DNA of 64,000 nucleotides from Hydractinia symbiolongicarpus (GCF_029227915.1 NC_079877.1:1116001-1180000), one strand, 5' to 3'. Positions 13,401 through 27,742 are shown, counted from the stretch's first letter. Translations and numbers: made by a program. Notes: generated by a model from the letters alone, not told the origin.

Positions 13401-16400
13401 TTTCAGAAATGTTTTCATTTTTGATGAGACGCTGAATAAAAGAAGTTTAATCGCTGGCAAACGAAAACCCGCGATTTCCCCTAAATCCTGGCCACGACCC
13501 GTATAGTCAAAAGTATACAAAGAAAGTACCCAGGGAGTAAACTCATTTCCCGAACGATTTTTTAAATTATTTTTTCACCACTAAAACCCATGAGACTTGT
13601 AGTTTTCAAAAATATTTTCATTTGTGATGAGACGCTGAATAAAAGAAGTTTAATCGCCGGCAAACGAAAACCCGCGATTTCCCCTAAATCCTGGCCACGA
13701 CCCGTATGGTCAAAAGTATACAAAGAAAGGACCCAGGGAGTAAACTCATTTCCCGAAAGATTTTTAAAATTATTTTTTCAGCACTAAAACGCATGAGACT
13801 TGTGGTTTTCAACAGTGTTTTCATTTTTGATGAGACGCTAAATAAAGGAAGTTTAATCGCCGGCAAACGAAAACACGCGATTTCCCGTAAATCCCTGTCT
13901 CGGCCCGTATAGTCAAAAGTATACAAAGGAAGTACCCAGGAAGTAAACTCATTTCCCGAACGATTTTTTAAATTATTTTTTCACCACTAAAACGCATGAG
14001 ACATGTAGTTTTCAGAAATGTTTTCATTTTTGATGAGACGCTGAATAAAAGAAGTTTAATCGCCGGCAAACGAAAACCCGCGATTTCCCCTAAATCCTGG
14101 CAACGACCCGTATAGTCAAAAGTATACAAAGAAAGTACCCAGGGAGTAAACTCATTTCCCGAACGATTTTTTAAATTATTTTTTCACCACTAAAACCCAT
14201 GAGACTTGTAGTTTTCAAAAATATTTTCATTTGTGATGAGACGCTGAATAAAAGAAGTTTAATCGCCGGCAAACGAAAACCCGCGATTTCCCCTAAATCC
14301 TGGCCACGACCCGTATAGTCAAAAGTATACAAAGAAAGTACCCAGGGAGTAAACTCATTTCCCGAAAGATTTTTTAAATTGTTTTTTCAGCACTAAAACG
14401 CATGAGACTTGTGGTTTTCAACAGTGATTTCATTTTTGATGAGACGCTAAATAAAGGAAGTTTAATCGCCGGCAAAGGAAAACACGCGATTTCCCGTAAA
14501 TCCCTGTCTCGGCCCGTATAGTCAAAAGTATACAAAGGAAGTACCCAGGAAGTAAACTCATTTCCCGAACGATTTTTTAAATTATTTTTTCACCACTAAA
14601 ACGCATGAGACATGTATTTTTTAGAAATGTTTTCATTTTTGATGAGACGCTGAATAAAAGGAGTTTAATCGCCGGCAAACGAAAACCTGCGATTTCCCCT
14701 AAATCCTGGCCACGACCCGTATAGTCAAAAGTATACAAAGAAAGTACCTAGGGAGTAAACTCATTTCCCGAACGATTTTTTAAATTATTTTTTTACCACT
14801 AAAACGCATTAGACTTGTAGTTTTCAGAAATGTTTTCATTTTTGATGAGACGCTGAATAAAAGAAGTTTAATCGCCGGCAAACGAAAACCCGCGATTTCC
14901 CCTAAATCTTGGCCACGACCCGTATAGTCAAAAGTATACAAAGAAAGTACCCAGGGAGTAAACTCATTTCCCGAACGATTTTTTAAATTATTTTTTCACC
15001 ACTAAAACGCATGAGACATGTAGTTTTCAAAAATGTTTTCATTTTTGATGAGACGCTGTATAAAAGAAGTTTAATCGTCGGCAAACGAAAAACCTCGATT
15101 TCCCGTAAATCCCGGACTAAATTCATTTCCCGAACGATTTTTAAAATTATTTTTTCACCACTAAAACGCATGAGACTTGTAGTTTTCAACAGTGTTTTCA
15201 TTTTTGATGAGACGCTAAATAAAGGAAGTTTAATCGCCGGCAAACGAAAAAACGCGCTTTCCCGTAAATCCCTGTCTCGGCCCGTATAGTCAAAAGTATA
15301 CAAAGGAAGTACCCAGGAAGTAAACTCATTTCCCGAACGATTTTTTAAATTATTTTTTCACCACTAAAACGCATGAGACATGTAGTTTTCAGAAATGTTT
15401 TCATTTTTGATGAGACGCTGAATAAAAGAAGTTTAATCACCGGCAAACCAAAACCCGCGATTTCCCGTAAATCCCGGACTCGACCCGTATAGTCCAAAGT
15501 ATACAAAGAAAGTAACCAGGGAGTAAACTCATTTCCCGAAAGATTTTTTAAATTATTTTTTCAGCACTAAAACGCATGAGACTTGTGGTTTTCAACAGTG
15601 TTTTCATTTTTGATGGGACGCTAAATAAAGGAAGTTTAATCGCCGGCAAACGAAAACCCGCGATTTCCCGTAAATCCCGAACACGACCCGTATGGTCAAA
15701 AGTATACAAAGAAAGTACCCAGGGAGTAAACTCATTTCCCGAACGATTTTTTAAATTATTGTTTCATCACTAAAACGCAGGAGACTTGTAGTTTTCAAAA
15801 ATGTTTTCATTTTTGATGAGACGCTGAATAAAAGAAGTTTAATCGCCGGCAAACGAAAACACGCGATTTCCCGTAAATCCCTGTCTCGGCCCGTATAGTC
15901 AAAAGTATACAAAGGAAGTACCCAGGAAGTAAACTCATTTCCCGAACGATTTTTTGAATTATTTTTTCACCACTAAAACGCATGAGACATGTAGTTTTTA
16001 AAAATGTTGTCATTTTTGATGAGACGCTGAATAAAAGAAGTTTTATCGTCGGCAAACGAAAAACCTCGATTTCCCGTAAATCCCGGACTTGGCCCGTATA
16101 GTCAAAAGAATACAAAGAAAGTACCCAGGGAGTAAACTCATTTCCCGAACGATTTTTAAAATTATTTTTTCACCACTAAAACGCATGAGACTTGTAGTTT
16201 TCAGAAATGTTGTCATTTTTGATGAGACGCTGAATAAAAGAAGTTTTATCGTCGGCAAACGAAAAACCTCGATTTCCCGTAAATCCCGGACTTGGCCCGT
16301 ATAGTCAAAAGAATACAAAGAAAGTACCCAGCGAGTAAACTCATTTCCCGAACGATTTTTAAAATTATTTTTTCACCACTAAAACGCATGAGACTTGTAG

Positions 16401-18420
16401 TTTTCAGATATGTTTTCATTTTTGATGAGACGCTGAATAAAAGAAGTTTAATCGCCGGCAAACGAAAACCCGCGATTTCCCCTAAATCCTGGCCACGACC
16501 CGTATAGTCAAAAGTATACAAAGAAAGTACCCAGGGAGTAAACTCATTTCCCGAACGATTTTTTAAATTATTTTTTCACCACTAAAACCCATGAGACTTG
16601 TAGTTTTCAAAAATATTTTCATTTGTGATGAGACGCTGAATAAAAGAAGTTTAATCGCCGGCAAGCGAAAACCCGCGATTTCCCCTAAATCCTGGCCACG
16701 ACCCGTATGGTCAAAAGTATACAAAGAAAGTACCCAGGGAGTAAACTCATTTCCCGAACGATTTTTTAAATTATTGTTTCATCACTAAAACGCAGGAGAC
16801 TTGTAGTTTTCAAAAATGTTTTCATTTTTGATGAGACGCTGAATAAAAGAAGTTTAATCGCCGGCAAACGAAAACACGCGATTTCCCGTAAATCCCTGTC
16901 TCGGCCCGTATAGTCAAAAGTATACAAAGGAAGTACCCAGGAAGTAAACTCATTTCCCGAACGATTTTTTGAATTATTTTTTCACCACTAAAACGCATGA
17001 GACATGTAGTTTTTAAAAATGTTGTCATTTTTGATGAGACGCTGAATAAAAGAAGTTTTATCGTCGGCAAACGAAAAACCTCGATTTCCCGTAAATCCCG
17101 GACTTGGCCCGTATAGTCAAAAGAATACAAAGAAAGTACCCAGGGAGTAAACTCATTTCCCGAACGATTTTTAAAATTATTTTTTCACCACTAAAACGCA
17201 TGAGACTTGTAGTTTTCAGAAATGTTTTCATTTTTGATGAGACGCTGAATAAAAGAAGTTTAATCGCCGGCAAACGAAAACCCGCGATTTCCCCTAAATC
17301 CTGGCCACGACCCGTATAGTCAAAAGTATACAAAGAAAGTACCCAGGGAGTAAACTCATTTCCCGAACGATTTTTTAAATTATTTTTTCACCACTAAAAC
17401 CCATGAGACTTGTAGTTTTCAAAAATATTTTCATTTGTGATGAGACGCTGAATAAAAGAAGTTTAATCGCCGGCAAACGAAAACCCGCGATTTCCCCTAA
17501 ATCCTGGCCACGACCCGTATGGTCAAAAGTATACAAAGAAAGGACCCAGGGAGTAAACTCATTTCCCGAAAGATTTTTAAAATTATTTTTTCAGCACTAA
17601 AACGCATGAGACTTGTGGTTTTCAACAGTGTTTTCATTTTTGATGAGACGCTAAATAAAGGAAGTTTAATCGCCGGCAAACGAAAACACGCGATTTCCCG
17701 TAAATCCCTGTCTCGGCCCGTATAGTCAAAAGTATACAAAGGAAGTACCCAGGAAGTAAACTCATTTCCCGAACGATTTTTTAAATTATTTTTTCACCAC
17801 TAAAACGCATGAGACATGTAGTTTTCAGAAATGTTTTCATTTTTGATGAGACGCTGAATAAAAGAAGTTTAATCGCCGGCAAACGAAAACCCGCGATTTC
17901 CCCTAATTCCTGGCCACGACCCGTATAGTCAAAAGTATACAAAGAAAGTACCCAGGGAGTAAACTCATTTCCCGAACGATTTTTTAAATTATTTTTTCAC
18001 CACTAATACCCATGAGACTTGTAGTTTTCAAAAATATTTTCATTTGTGATGAGACGCTGAATAAAAGAAGTTTAATCGCCGGCAAACGAAAACCCGCGAT
18101 TTCCCCTAAATCCTGGCCACGACCCGTATAGTCAAAAGTATACAAAGAAAGTACCCAGGGAGTAAACTCATTTCCCGAAAGATTTTTTAAATTGTTTTTT
18201 CAGCACTAAAACGCATGAGACTTGTGGTTTTCAACAGTGATTTCATTTTTGATGAGACGCTAAATAAAGGAAGTTTAATCGCCGGCAAACGAAAACACGC
18301 GATTTCCCGTAAATCCCTGTCTCGGCCCGTATAGTCAAAAGTATACAAAGGAAGTACCCAGGAAGTAAACTCATTTCCCGAACGATTTTTTAAATTATTT
18401 TTTCACCACTAAAACGCATA
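4447..18420 (+). repeat. Higher-order repeat block of 14-19 monomers
   Basis: Rare variant monomers recur at fixed long spacing, showing that multi-monomer blocks were copied together. A variant with CAAATAAAAAACCTCG lies near 4457, 7864 and 10661 (spacing 3407 and 2797). A deletion monomer reading CCCGGACTAAATTC lies near 5300, 8706, 11503 and 15113 (spacing 3406, 2797, 3610). Downstream of about 12.2 kb the offset becomes 3813. The periods fit 14, 17, 18 and 19 monomers, one of them 44 bp short. Unit length changes by whole monomers, as expected from unequal exchange. Confidence 0.85.
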
Positions 18421-21400
18421 AGACATGTATTTTTTAGAAATGTTTTCATTTTTGATGAGACGCTGAATAAAAGGAGTTTAATCGCCGGCAAACGAAAACC
18501 TGCGATTTCCCCTAAATCCTGGCCACGACCCGTATAGTCAAAAGTATACAAAGAAAGTACCTAGGGAGTAAACTCATTTCCCGAACGATTTTTTAAATTA
18601 TTTTTTTACCACTAAAACGCATTAGACTTGTAGTTTTCAGAAATGTTTTCATTTTTGATGAGACGCTAAATAAAGGAAGTTTAATCGCCGGCAAACGAAA
18701 ACACGCGATTTCCCGTAAATCCCTGTCTCGGCCCGTATAGTCAAAAGTATACAAAGGAAGTACCCAGGAAGTAAACTCATTTCCCGAACGATTTTTTAAA
18801 TTATTTTTTCACCACTAAAATCCATGAGACTTGTAGTTTTCAAAAATATTTTCATTTGTGATGAGACGCTGAATAAAAGAAGTTTAATCGCCGGCAAACG
18901 AAAACCCGCGATTTCCCCTAAATCCTGGCCACGACCCGTATAGTCAAAAGTATACAAAGAAAGTACCCAGGGAGTAAACTCATTTCCCGAAAGATTTTTT
19001 AAATTATTTTTTCAGCACTAAAACGCATGAGACTTGTGGTTTTCAACAGTGTTTTCATTTTTGATGAGACGCTAAATAAAGGAAGTTTAATCGCCGGCAA
19101 ACGAAAACACGCGATTTCCCGTAAATCCCTGTCTCGGCCCGTATAGTCAAAAGTATACAAAGGAAGTACCCAGGAAGTAAACTCATTTCCCGAACGATTT
19201 TTTAAATTATTTTTTCACCACTAAAACGCATGAGACATGTAGTTTTCAGAAATGTTTTCATTTTTGATGAGACGCTGAATAAAAGAAGTTTAATCGCCGG
19301 CAAACGAAAACCCGCGATTTCCCCTAAATGCTGGCCACGACCCGTATAATCAAAAGTATACAAAGAAAGTACCCAGGGAGTAAACTCATTTCCCGAACGA
19401 TTTTTTAAATTATTTTTTCACCACTAAAACCCATGAGACTTGTAGTTTTCAAAAATATTTTCATTTGTGATGAGACGCTGAATAAAAGAAGTTTAATCGC
19501 CGGCAAACGAAAACCCGCGATTTCCCCTAAATCCTGGCCACGACCCGTATAGTCAAAAGTATACAAAGAAAGTACATAGGAAGTAAACTCATTTCCCGAA
19601 CGATTTTTTAAATTACTTTTTCACCACTAAAACCCATGAGACTTGTAGTTTTTAAAAATGTTTTCATTTTTGATGAGACGCTGAATAAAAGAAGTTTAAT
19701 CACCGGCAAACCAAAACACGCGATTTCCCCTAAATCCCGGACTCGACCCGTATAGTCCAAAGTATACAAAGAAAGTACCCAGGGAGTAAACTCATTTCCC
19801 GAAAGATTTTTTAAATTATTTTTTCAGCACTAAAACGCATGAGACTTGTGGTTTTCAACAGTGTTTTCATTTTTGATGAGACGCTAAATAAAGGAAGTTT
19901 AATCGCCGGCAAACGAAAACCCGCAATTTCCCGTAAATCCAGAACACGACCCGTATAGTGAAAAGTATACAAAGAAAGTACCTAGGGAGTAAACTCATTT
20001 CCCAAACGATTTTGGAAATTATTTTATCACCACAAAAACCCATGAGACTTGTAGTTTTCAAAAATGTTTTCATTTGTGATAAGACGCTGAATAAAAGAAG
20101 TTTAATCGCCGGCAAACGAAAACCCGCGATTTCCTCTAAATCCTGGCCACGACCCGTATAGTCAAAAGTATACAAAGAAAGTACCTAGGGAGTAAACTCA
20201 TTTCCCGAACGATTTTTTAAATTATTTTTTCATCGCTAAAACGCAGGAAACTTGTAGTTTTCAAAAATGATTTCATTTTTGATGAGACGCTGAATAAAAG
20301 AAGTTTAATCGCCGGCAAACGAAAACACGCGATTTCCCGTAAATCCCTGACTCGGCCCGTATAGTCAAAAGTATACAAAGAAAGTACCCAAGAAGTAAAC
20401 TCATTTCCCGAACGATTTTTTAAATTATTTTTTTACCACTAAAACGCATGAGACATGTAGTTTTCAAAAATGTTTTCATTTGTGATGAGACGCTGAATAA
20501 AGCAAGTTTAATCGCCGGCAAACGAAAACTCGCGATTTCCCCTAAATCCCGGACACGACCCGTATGGTCAAAAGTATACAAAGAAAGTACCCAGGGAGTA
20601 AACTCATTTCCTGAAGGATTTTTTAAATTATTTTTTTACCACTAAAACGCATGAGACTTGTAGTTCTTAAAAATGTTTTCATTTTTGATGAGACGCTGAA
20701 TAAAAGAAGTTTAATCGTTGGCAAACGAAAACCTGCGATTTCCCGTAAATCCCGGACTCGGCCCGTATAGTCAAAAGTATACAAAGAAAGTTCCCAGGGA
20801 GTAAACTCATTTCTCGAACGATTTTTTAAATTATTTTTTCAGCACTAAAACGCATGAGACTTGTAGTTTACAAAAATGTTTTCATTTTTGATGAGACGCT
20901 GATTAAAAGAAGTTTAATCAGCGGCAAACGAAAACCAGCAATTTCCTGTAAATCCCTGACTCGGCCCGTATAGTCAGAAGTATACAAATTAAGTACCCAG
21001 GGAGTTAACTCATTTCACGAACGATTTTTTAAATTATTTTTTCACCAGTAAAACGCATAAGACTTTTAGTTTTCAAAAATGTTTTCATTTTTGATGAGAC
21101 GCTGAATAAAAGAAGTTTAATCGCCGGCAAACGAAAACCCGCGATTTCCCCTAAATCCCTGACACGATTCGTATGGTCAAAAGTATACAAAGAAAGTACC
21201 TAGGGAGTAAACTCATTTCCCGAACGATTTTTTAAATTAGTATTTCACCACTAAAACGCATGAGACATGTGGTTTTTAAAAATGTTTACATTTTTGAAGA
21301 GAGGCTGAATAAAACAAGTTTAATCGCCGGCAAACGAAAACCCGCGATTTCCCCTAAATCCCGACACGACCCGTATGGTCAAAAGTATACAAAGAAAGTA

Positions 21401-22852
21401 CCCAGGGAGTAAACTCATTTCCCGACCGATTTTTAAAATTAGTTTTTCACCACTAAATCGCATGAGACTTGTAGTTTTCAAAAATGTTTTCATTTTTGTA
21501 GAGACGCTGAATAAAAGAAGTTTAATCGGCGGGAAACGAAAACCCGCGATTTCAAGTAAATCCCTGACTCGGCCCGTATGGTCAGCAGTATACAAAGAAA
21601 GTACCCAGGGAGTAAACTCATTTCCCGAACGATTTTTTAAATTATTTTTTCACCAGTAAAACGCATGAGACTTGTAGTTTTCAAAAATATTTTCATTTTT
21701 GATGAGACGCTGAATAAAAGAAGTTTAATCGCCGGCAAACGAAAACCCGCGAATTCCCCTAAATCCCTGACACGACCCGTATGGTCAAAAGTATACAAAT
21801 AAAGTACCTAGGGAGTAAACTCATTTCCCGAACGATTTTTTAAATTAGTATTTCACCACTAAAACGCATGAGACATGTGGTTTTTAAAAATGTTTACATT
21901 TTTGATGAGAGGCTGAATAAAACAAGTTTAATCGCCGGCAAACGAAAACCCGCGATTTCCCCTAAATCCGGACACGACCCGTATGGTCAAAAGTATACAA
22001 AGAAAGTACCCAGGGAGTAAACTCATTTCCCGACCGATTTTTTAAATTATTTTTTCACCACTAAAACGCATGAGACTTGTAGTTTTCAAAAATGTTTTCA
22101 TTTTTGTAGAGACGCTGAATAAAAGAAGTTTAATCGCCGGCAATCGAAAACCCGCGATTTCCCCTAAATCGCGGACACGACCCGTATAGTCAAAAGTATA
22201 CAAAGAAAGTATCCAAGGAGTAAACTCATTTCCCGAACGATTTTTTAAATTAGGTTTTCACCACATAAACGCACGAGACTTGTAGTTCTTAAAAATGTTT
22301 TCATTTTTGATGAGACGCTGAATAAAAGAAGTTTAATCGTCGGCAAACGAAAACCTGCGATTTCCCGTAAATCTCGGACTCGGCCCGTATAGTCAAAAGT
22401 ATACAAAGAAAGTACCCAGGGAGTAAACTCATTTCCCGAACGATTTTTTAAATTAGTATTTCACCACTAAAACGCATGAGACATGTGGTTTTTAAAAATG
22501 TTTACATTTTTGATGAGAGGCTGAATAAAACAAGTTTAATCGCCGGCAAACGAAAACCCGCGATTTCCCCTAAATCCGGACTCGGCCCGTATAGTCAAAA
22601 GTATACAAAGAAAGTACCCAGGGAGTAAACTCATTTCGCGAACGATTTTTTAAATTAGTATTTCACCACTAAAACGCATGATACTTGTAGTTTTCAAAAA
22701 TGTTTTCATTTTTGTAGAGACGCTGAATAAAAGAAGTTTAATCGCCGGCAAACGAAAACCCGCGACTTCCCGTAAATCCTTGACTCGCCCCGTATAGTCA
22801 GAAGTATACAAAGAAAGTACCCAGGGAGTAAACTCATTTCCCGAACGATTTT

Positions 22853-25800
22853 TTAAATTATTTTTTCACCAGTAAAACGCATAAGACTTGTAGTTTTTAA
22901 AAATGTTTTCATTTTTGATGAGACGCTGAATAAAAGAAGTTTAATCTCCAGCAAACGAAAACTTGCGATTTCCCGTAAATCCCGGACTCGGTTCGTATAG
23001 TCAAAAGTATACAAAGAAAGTACCCTCATGACGCTGAACAAAAGAAGTTTAATCGGCGGGAAACGAAAACCCGCGATTTCAAGTAAATCCCTGACTCGGC
23101 CCGTATGGTCAGCAGTATACAAAGAAAGTACCCAGGGAGTAAACTCATTTCCCGAACGATTTTTTAAATTATTTTTTCACCAGTAAAACGCATGAGACTT
23201 GTAGTTTTCAAAAATATTTTCATTTTTGATGAGACGCTGAATAAAAGAAGTTTAATCGCCGGCAAACGAAAACCCGCGAATTCCCCTAAATCCCTGACAC
23301 GACCCGTATGGTCAAAAGTATACAAAGAAAGTACCTAGGGAGTAAACTCATTTCCCGAACGATTTTTTAAATTAGTATTTCACCACTAAAACGCATGAGA
23401 CATGTGGTTTTTAAAAATGTTTACATTTTTGATGAGAGGCTGAATAAAACAAGTTTAATCGCCGGCAAACGAAAACCCGCGATTTCCCCTAAATCCGGAC
23501 ACGACCCGTATGGTCAAAAGTATACAAAGAAAGTACCCAGGGAGTAAACTCATTTCCCGACCGATTTTTTAAATTAGTTTTTCACCACTAAATTGCATGA
23601 GACTTGTAGTTTTCAAAAATGTTTTCATTTTTGTAGAGACGCTGAATAAAAGAAGTTTAATCGCCGGCAATCGAAAACCCGCGATTTCCCCTAAATCCCG
23701 GACACGACCCGTATAGTCAAAAGTATACAAAGAAAGTATCCAAGAAGTAAACTCATTTCCCGAACGATTTTTTAAATTAGGTTTTCACCACATAAACGCA
23801 CGAGACTTGTAGTTCTTAAAAATGTTTTCATTTTTGATGAGACGCTGAATAAAAGAAGTTTAATCGTCGGCAAACGAAAACCTGCGATTTCCCGTAAATC
23901 CCGGACTCGGCCCGTATAGTCAAAAGTATACAAAGAAAGTACCCAGGGAGTAAACTCATTTCCCGAACGATTTTTTAAATTAGTATTTCACCACTAAAAC
24001 GCATGAGACATGTGGTTTTTAAAAATGTTTACATTTTTGATGAGAGGCTGAATAAAACAAGTTTAATCGCCGGCAAACGAAAACCCGCGATTTCCCCTAA
24101 ATCCGGACACGACCCGTATGGTCAAAAGTATACAAAGAAAGTACCCAGGGAGTAAACTCATTTCCCGACCGATTTTTTAAATTAGTTTTTCACCACTAAA
24201 TCGCATGAGACTTGTAGTTTTCAAAAATGTTTTCATTTTTGTAGAGACGCTGAATAAAAGAAGTTTAATCGCCGGCAAACGAAAACCCGCGACTTCCCGT
24301 AAATCCCGGACTCGGCCCGTATAGTCAAAAGTATACAAAGTTTTTTAAAATGTTTTCATTTTTGATGAGACGCTGAATAAAAGAAGTTTAATCGTCGGCA
24401 AACGAAAACCTGCGATTTCCCGTAAATCCCGGACTCGGCCCGTATAGTCAAAAGTATACAAATTTTTTTAAAATGTTTTCATTTTTGATGAGACGCTGAA
24501 TAAAAGAAGTTTAATCGTCGGCAAACGAAAACCTGCGATTTCCCGTAAATCCCGGACTCGGCCCGTATAGTCAAAAGTATACAAAGAAAGTACCCAGGGA
24601 GTAAACTCATTTCCCGAACGATTTTTTAAATTAGTATTTCACCACTAAAACGCATGAGACATGTGGTTTTTAAAAATGTTTACATTTTTGATGAGAGGCT
24701 GAATAAAACAAGTTTAATCGCCGGCAAACGAAAACCCGCGATTTCCCCTAAATCCGGACTCGGCCCGTATAGTCAAAAGTATACAAAGAAAGTACCCAGG
24801 GAGTAAACTCATTTCGCGAACGATTTTTTAAATTAGTATTTCACCACTAAAACGCATGATACTTGTAGTTTTCAAAAATGTTTTCATTTTTGTAGAGACG
24901 CTGAATAAAAGAAGTTTAATCGCCGGCAAACGAAAACCCGCGACTTCCCGTAAATCCTTGACTCGCCCCGTATAGTCAGAAGTATACAAAGAAAGTACCC
25001 AGGGAGTAAACTCATTTCCCGAACGATTTTTTAAATTATTTTTTCACCAGTAAAACGCATAAGACTTGTAGTTTTTAAAAATGTTTTCATTTTTGATGAG
25101 ACGCTGAATAAAAGAAGTTTAATCTCCAGCAAACGAAAACTTGCGATTTCCCGTAAATCCCGGACTCGGTTCGTATAGTCAAAAGTATACAAAGAAAGTA
25201 CCCTCATGACGCTGAAGAAAAGAAGTTTAATCGGCGGGAAACGAAAACCCGCGATTTCAAGTAAATCCCTGACTCGGCCCGTATGGTCAGCAGTATACAA
25301 AGAAAGTACCCAGGGAGTAAACTCATTTCCCGAACGATTTTTTAAATTATTTTTTCACCAGTAAAACGCATGAGACTTGTAGTTTTCAAAAATATTTTCA
25401 TTTTTGATGAGACGCTGAATAAAAGAAGTTTAATCGCCGGCAAACGAAAACCCGCGAATTCCCCTAAATCCCTGACACGACCCGTATGGTCAAAAGTATA
25501 CAAAGAAAGTACCTAGGGAGTAAACTCATTTCCCGAACGATTTTTTAAATTAGTATTTCACCACTAAAACGCATGAGACATGTGGTTTTTAAAAATGTTT
25601 ACATTTTTGATGAGAGGCTGAATAAAACAAGTTTAATCGCCGGCAAACGAAAACCCGCGATTTCCCCTAAATCCGGACACGACCCGTATGGTCAAAAGTA
25701 TACAAAGAAAGTACCCAGGGAGTAAACTCATTTCCCGACCGATTTTTTAAATTAGTTTTTCACCACTAAATCGCATGAGACTTGTAGTTTTCAAAAATGT

Positions 25801-27320
25801 TTTCATTTTTGTAGAGACGCTGAATAAAAGAAGTTTAATCGCCGGCAATCGAAAACCCGCGATTTCCCCTAAATCCCGGACACGACCCGTATAGTCAAAA
25901 GTATACAAAGAAAGTATCCAAGAAGTAAACTCATTTCCCGAACGATTTTTTAAATTAGGTTTTCACCACATAAACGCACGAGACTTGTAGTTCTTAAAAA
26001 TGTTTTCATTTTTGATGAGACGCTGAATAAAAGAAGTTTAATCGTCGGCAAACGAAAACCTGCGATTTCCCGTAAATCCCGGACTCGGCCCGTATAGTCA
26101 AAAGTATACAAAGAAAGTACCCAGGGAGTAAACTCATTTCCCGAACGATTTTTTAAATTAGTATTTCACCACTAAAACGCATGAGACATGTGGTTTTTAA
26201 AAATGTTTACATTTTTGATGAGAGGCTGAATAAAACAAGTTTAATCGCCGGCAAACGAAAACCCGCGATTTCCCCTAAATCCGGACACGACCCGTATGGT
26301 CAAAAGTATACAAAGAAAGTACCCAGGGAGTAAACTCATTTCCCGACCGATTTTTTAAATTAGTTTTTCACCACTAAATCGCATGAGACTTGTAGTTTTC
26401 AAAAATGTTTTCATTTTTGTAGAGACGCTGAATAAAAGAAGTTTAATCGCCGGCAAACGAAAACCCGCGACTTCCCGTAAATCCCGGACTCGGCCCGTAT
26501 AGTCAAAAGTATACAAAGTTTTTTAAAATGTTTTCATTTTTGATGAGACGCTGAATAAAAGAAGTTTAATCGTCGGCAAACGAAAACCTGCGATTTCCCG
26601 TAAATCCCGGACTCGGCCCGTATAGTCAAAAGTATACAAAGTTTTTTAAAATGTTTTCATTTTTGATGAGACGCTGAATAAAAGAAGTTTAATCGTCGGC
26701 AAACGAAAACCTGCGATTTCCCGTAAATCCCGGACTCGGCCCGTATAGTCAAAAGTATACAAAGAAAGTACCCAGGGAGTAAACTCATTTCCCGAACGAT
26801 TTTTTAAATTAGTATTTCACCACTAAAACGCATGATACTTGTAGTTTTCAAAAATGTTTTCATTTTTGTAGAGACGCTGAATAAAAGAAGTTTAATCGCC
26901 GGCAAACGAAAACCCGCGACTTCCCGTAAATCCTTGACTCGCCCCGTATAGTCAGAAGTATACAAAGAAAGTACCCAGGGAGTAAACTCATTTCCCGAAC
27001 GATTTTTTAAATTATTTTTTCACCAGTAAAACGCATAAGACTTGTAGTTTTTAAAAATGTTTTCATTTTTGATGAGACGCTGAATAAAAGAAGTTTAATC
27101 GCCAGCAAACGAAAACTTGCGATTTCCCGTAAATCCCGGACTCGGTTCGTATAGTCAAAAGTATACAAAGAAAGTACCCTCATGACGCTGAATAAAAGAA
27201 GTTTAATCGGCGGGAAACGAAAACCCGCGATTTCAAGTAAATCCCTGACTCGGCCCGTATGGTCAGAAGTATACAAAAAAAGTACCCAGGGAGTAAACTC
27301 ATTTCCCGAACGATTTTTCA
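22853..27320 (+). repeat. Second left higher-order block (2178 and 1976 bp), with rearranged monomers
   Basis: A monomer pair with a large internal deletion (reading GTACCCTCATGACGCTGAA) recurs near 23022, 25200 and 27178, giving periods of 2178 and 1976 bp, a difference of one monomer. The block also holds shortened monomers of about 122-123 bp in which GTATACAAAG or GTATACAAAT joins directly to TTTTTTAAAATG (near 24340, 24461, 26519 and 26642). The last block ends about 100 bp before the transposon. Confidence 0.8.
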
Positions 27321-27430
27321 AATTATTTTTTCACCAGTAAAACGCATGAGACTTGTAGTTTTCAAAAATATTTTTATTTTTGATGAGACGCTGAATAAAA
27401 GAAGTTTAATCGCCGGCAATCGAAAACCCG

Positions 27431-27435
27431 CGATT
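27431..27435 (+). other. Target-site duplication, left copy (CGATT)
   Basis: CGATT directly precedes the first base of the element and is repeated at 43446-43450 directly after its last base. It belongs to the satellite motif CCCGCGATTTCCCC, which is split here and resumes on the other side. Polintons usually make 6-bp duplications; only 5 bp match here. Confidence 0.85.
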
Positions 27436-27488
27436 AGAGATAGGAAAATACCAATGTTAGGACAGATCCCCTTAGCAGTTTCCTATCC

Positions 27489-27636
27489 CACGTTAAATTA
27501 TGGATCATCCACGTCAAATCAACGATAGAAGAGTCGATAAATCCGTTAGCACTTTACCACTCCACGTCAATTTATAGATCATCCACGTCAAATCAACGAT
27601 AGAAGAGTCGATAAAATCCATGTGCACTTTACCACT
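27489..27636 (+). repeat. 74-bp tandem duplication inside the left TIR
   Basis: Two consecutive copies of about 74 bp start at 27489 and 27563. Both contain GATCATCCACGTCAAATCAA followed by CGATAGAAGAGTCGATAAA and CACTTTACCACT. The right TIR has a single copy of this unit, so the duplication arose on one end only. Confidence 0.88.
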
Positions 27637-27678
27637 TTACGTTAAATAAGCGGGCATGCTCTATAATATCTGTCCAAA

Positions 27679-27742
27679 ACCCCCTCCCCAGCCGTGTCCC
27701 CCGGGCCCCCTCCCCGTCCCATGGGTCCCTCCCCACCCTCAT
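27679..27742 (-). other. C-rich (minus-strand G-rich) tract in left TIR
   Basis: The + strand holds repeated runs of CCCC and CCCCC separated by short spacers; the minus strand therefore carries several G3-G5 runs that fit a G-quadruplex pattern. The equivalent G-rich tract lies at 43212-43275 in the right TIR. Whether it folds is inference. Confidence 0.55.

Larger units (their letters stand above)
1..27435 (+). repeat. Satellite array, left flank (~203-bp monomer)
   Basis: This is a continuous head-to-tail tandem repeat with a monomer of about 203 bp, seen directly from the recurrence of blocks such as TTTCCCGAACGATTTTTTAAA, GTATACAAAGAAAGTACCCA and GATGAGACGCTGAATAAAAG. Roughly 135 monomers fit. 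Monomers differ by a few to about 15 percent and group into variant types (for example 'ACGCATGAGAC' versus 'CCCATGAGAC', 'CGTAAATCC' versus 'CCTAAATCC'). No tRNA, rRNA or host gene is visible in this 27 kb. Because 203 is not a multiple of 3, each monomer opens only short ORFs (about 65-106 codons) on both strands; these are not genes. A pericentromeric or heterochromatic location is inference. Confidence 0.97.

Noticed and set aside
594-27321. Dozens of 60-106 codon ORFs on both strands in the left array (e.g. proteins starting MRLVVFKNVFIFDETLNK or MYTFDYTGR)
   Set aside because: They recur with each 203-bp monomer, occur on both strands at once, and end because 203 is not divisible by 3. 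They are translations of the satellite, not genes.
1-27435. CENP-B box in the satellite
   Set aside because: The closest match (TTCGTTTGCCGGC, minus strand) lacks the required A and CGGG positions of the box.
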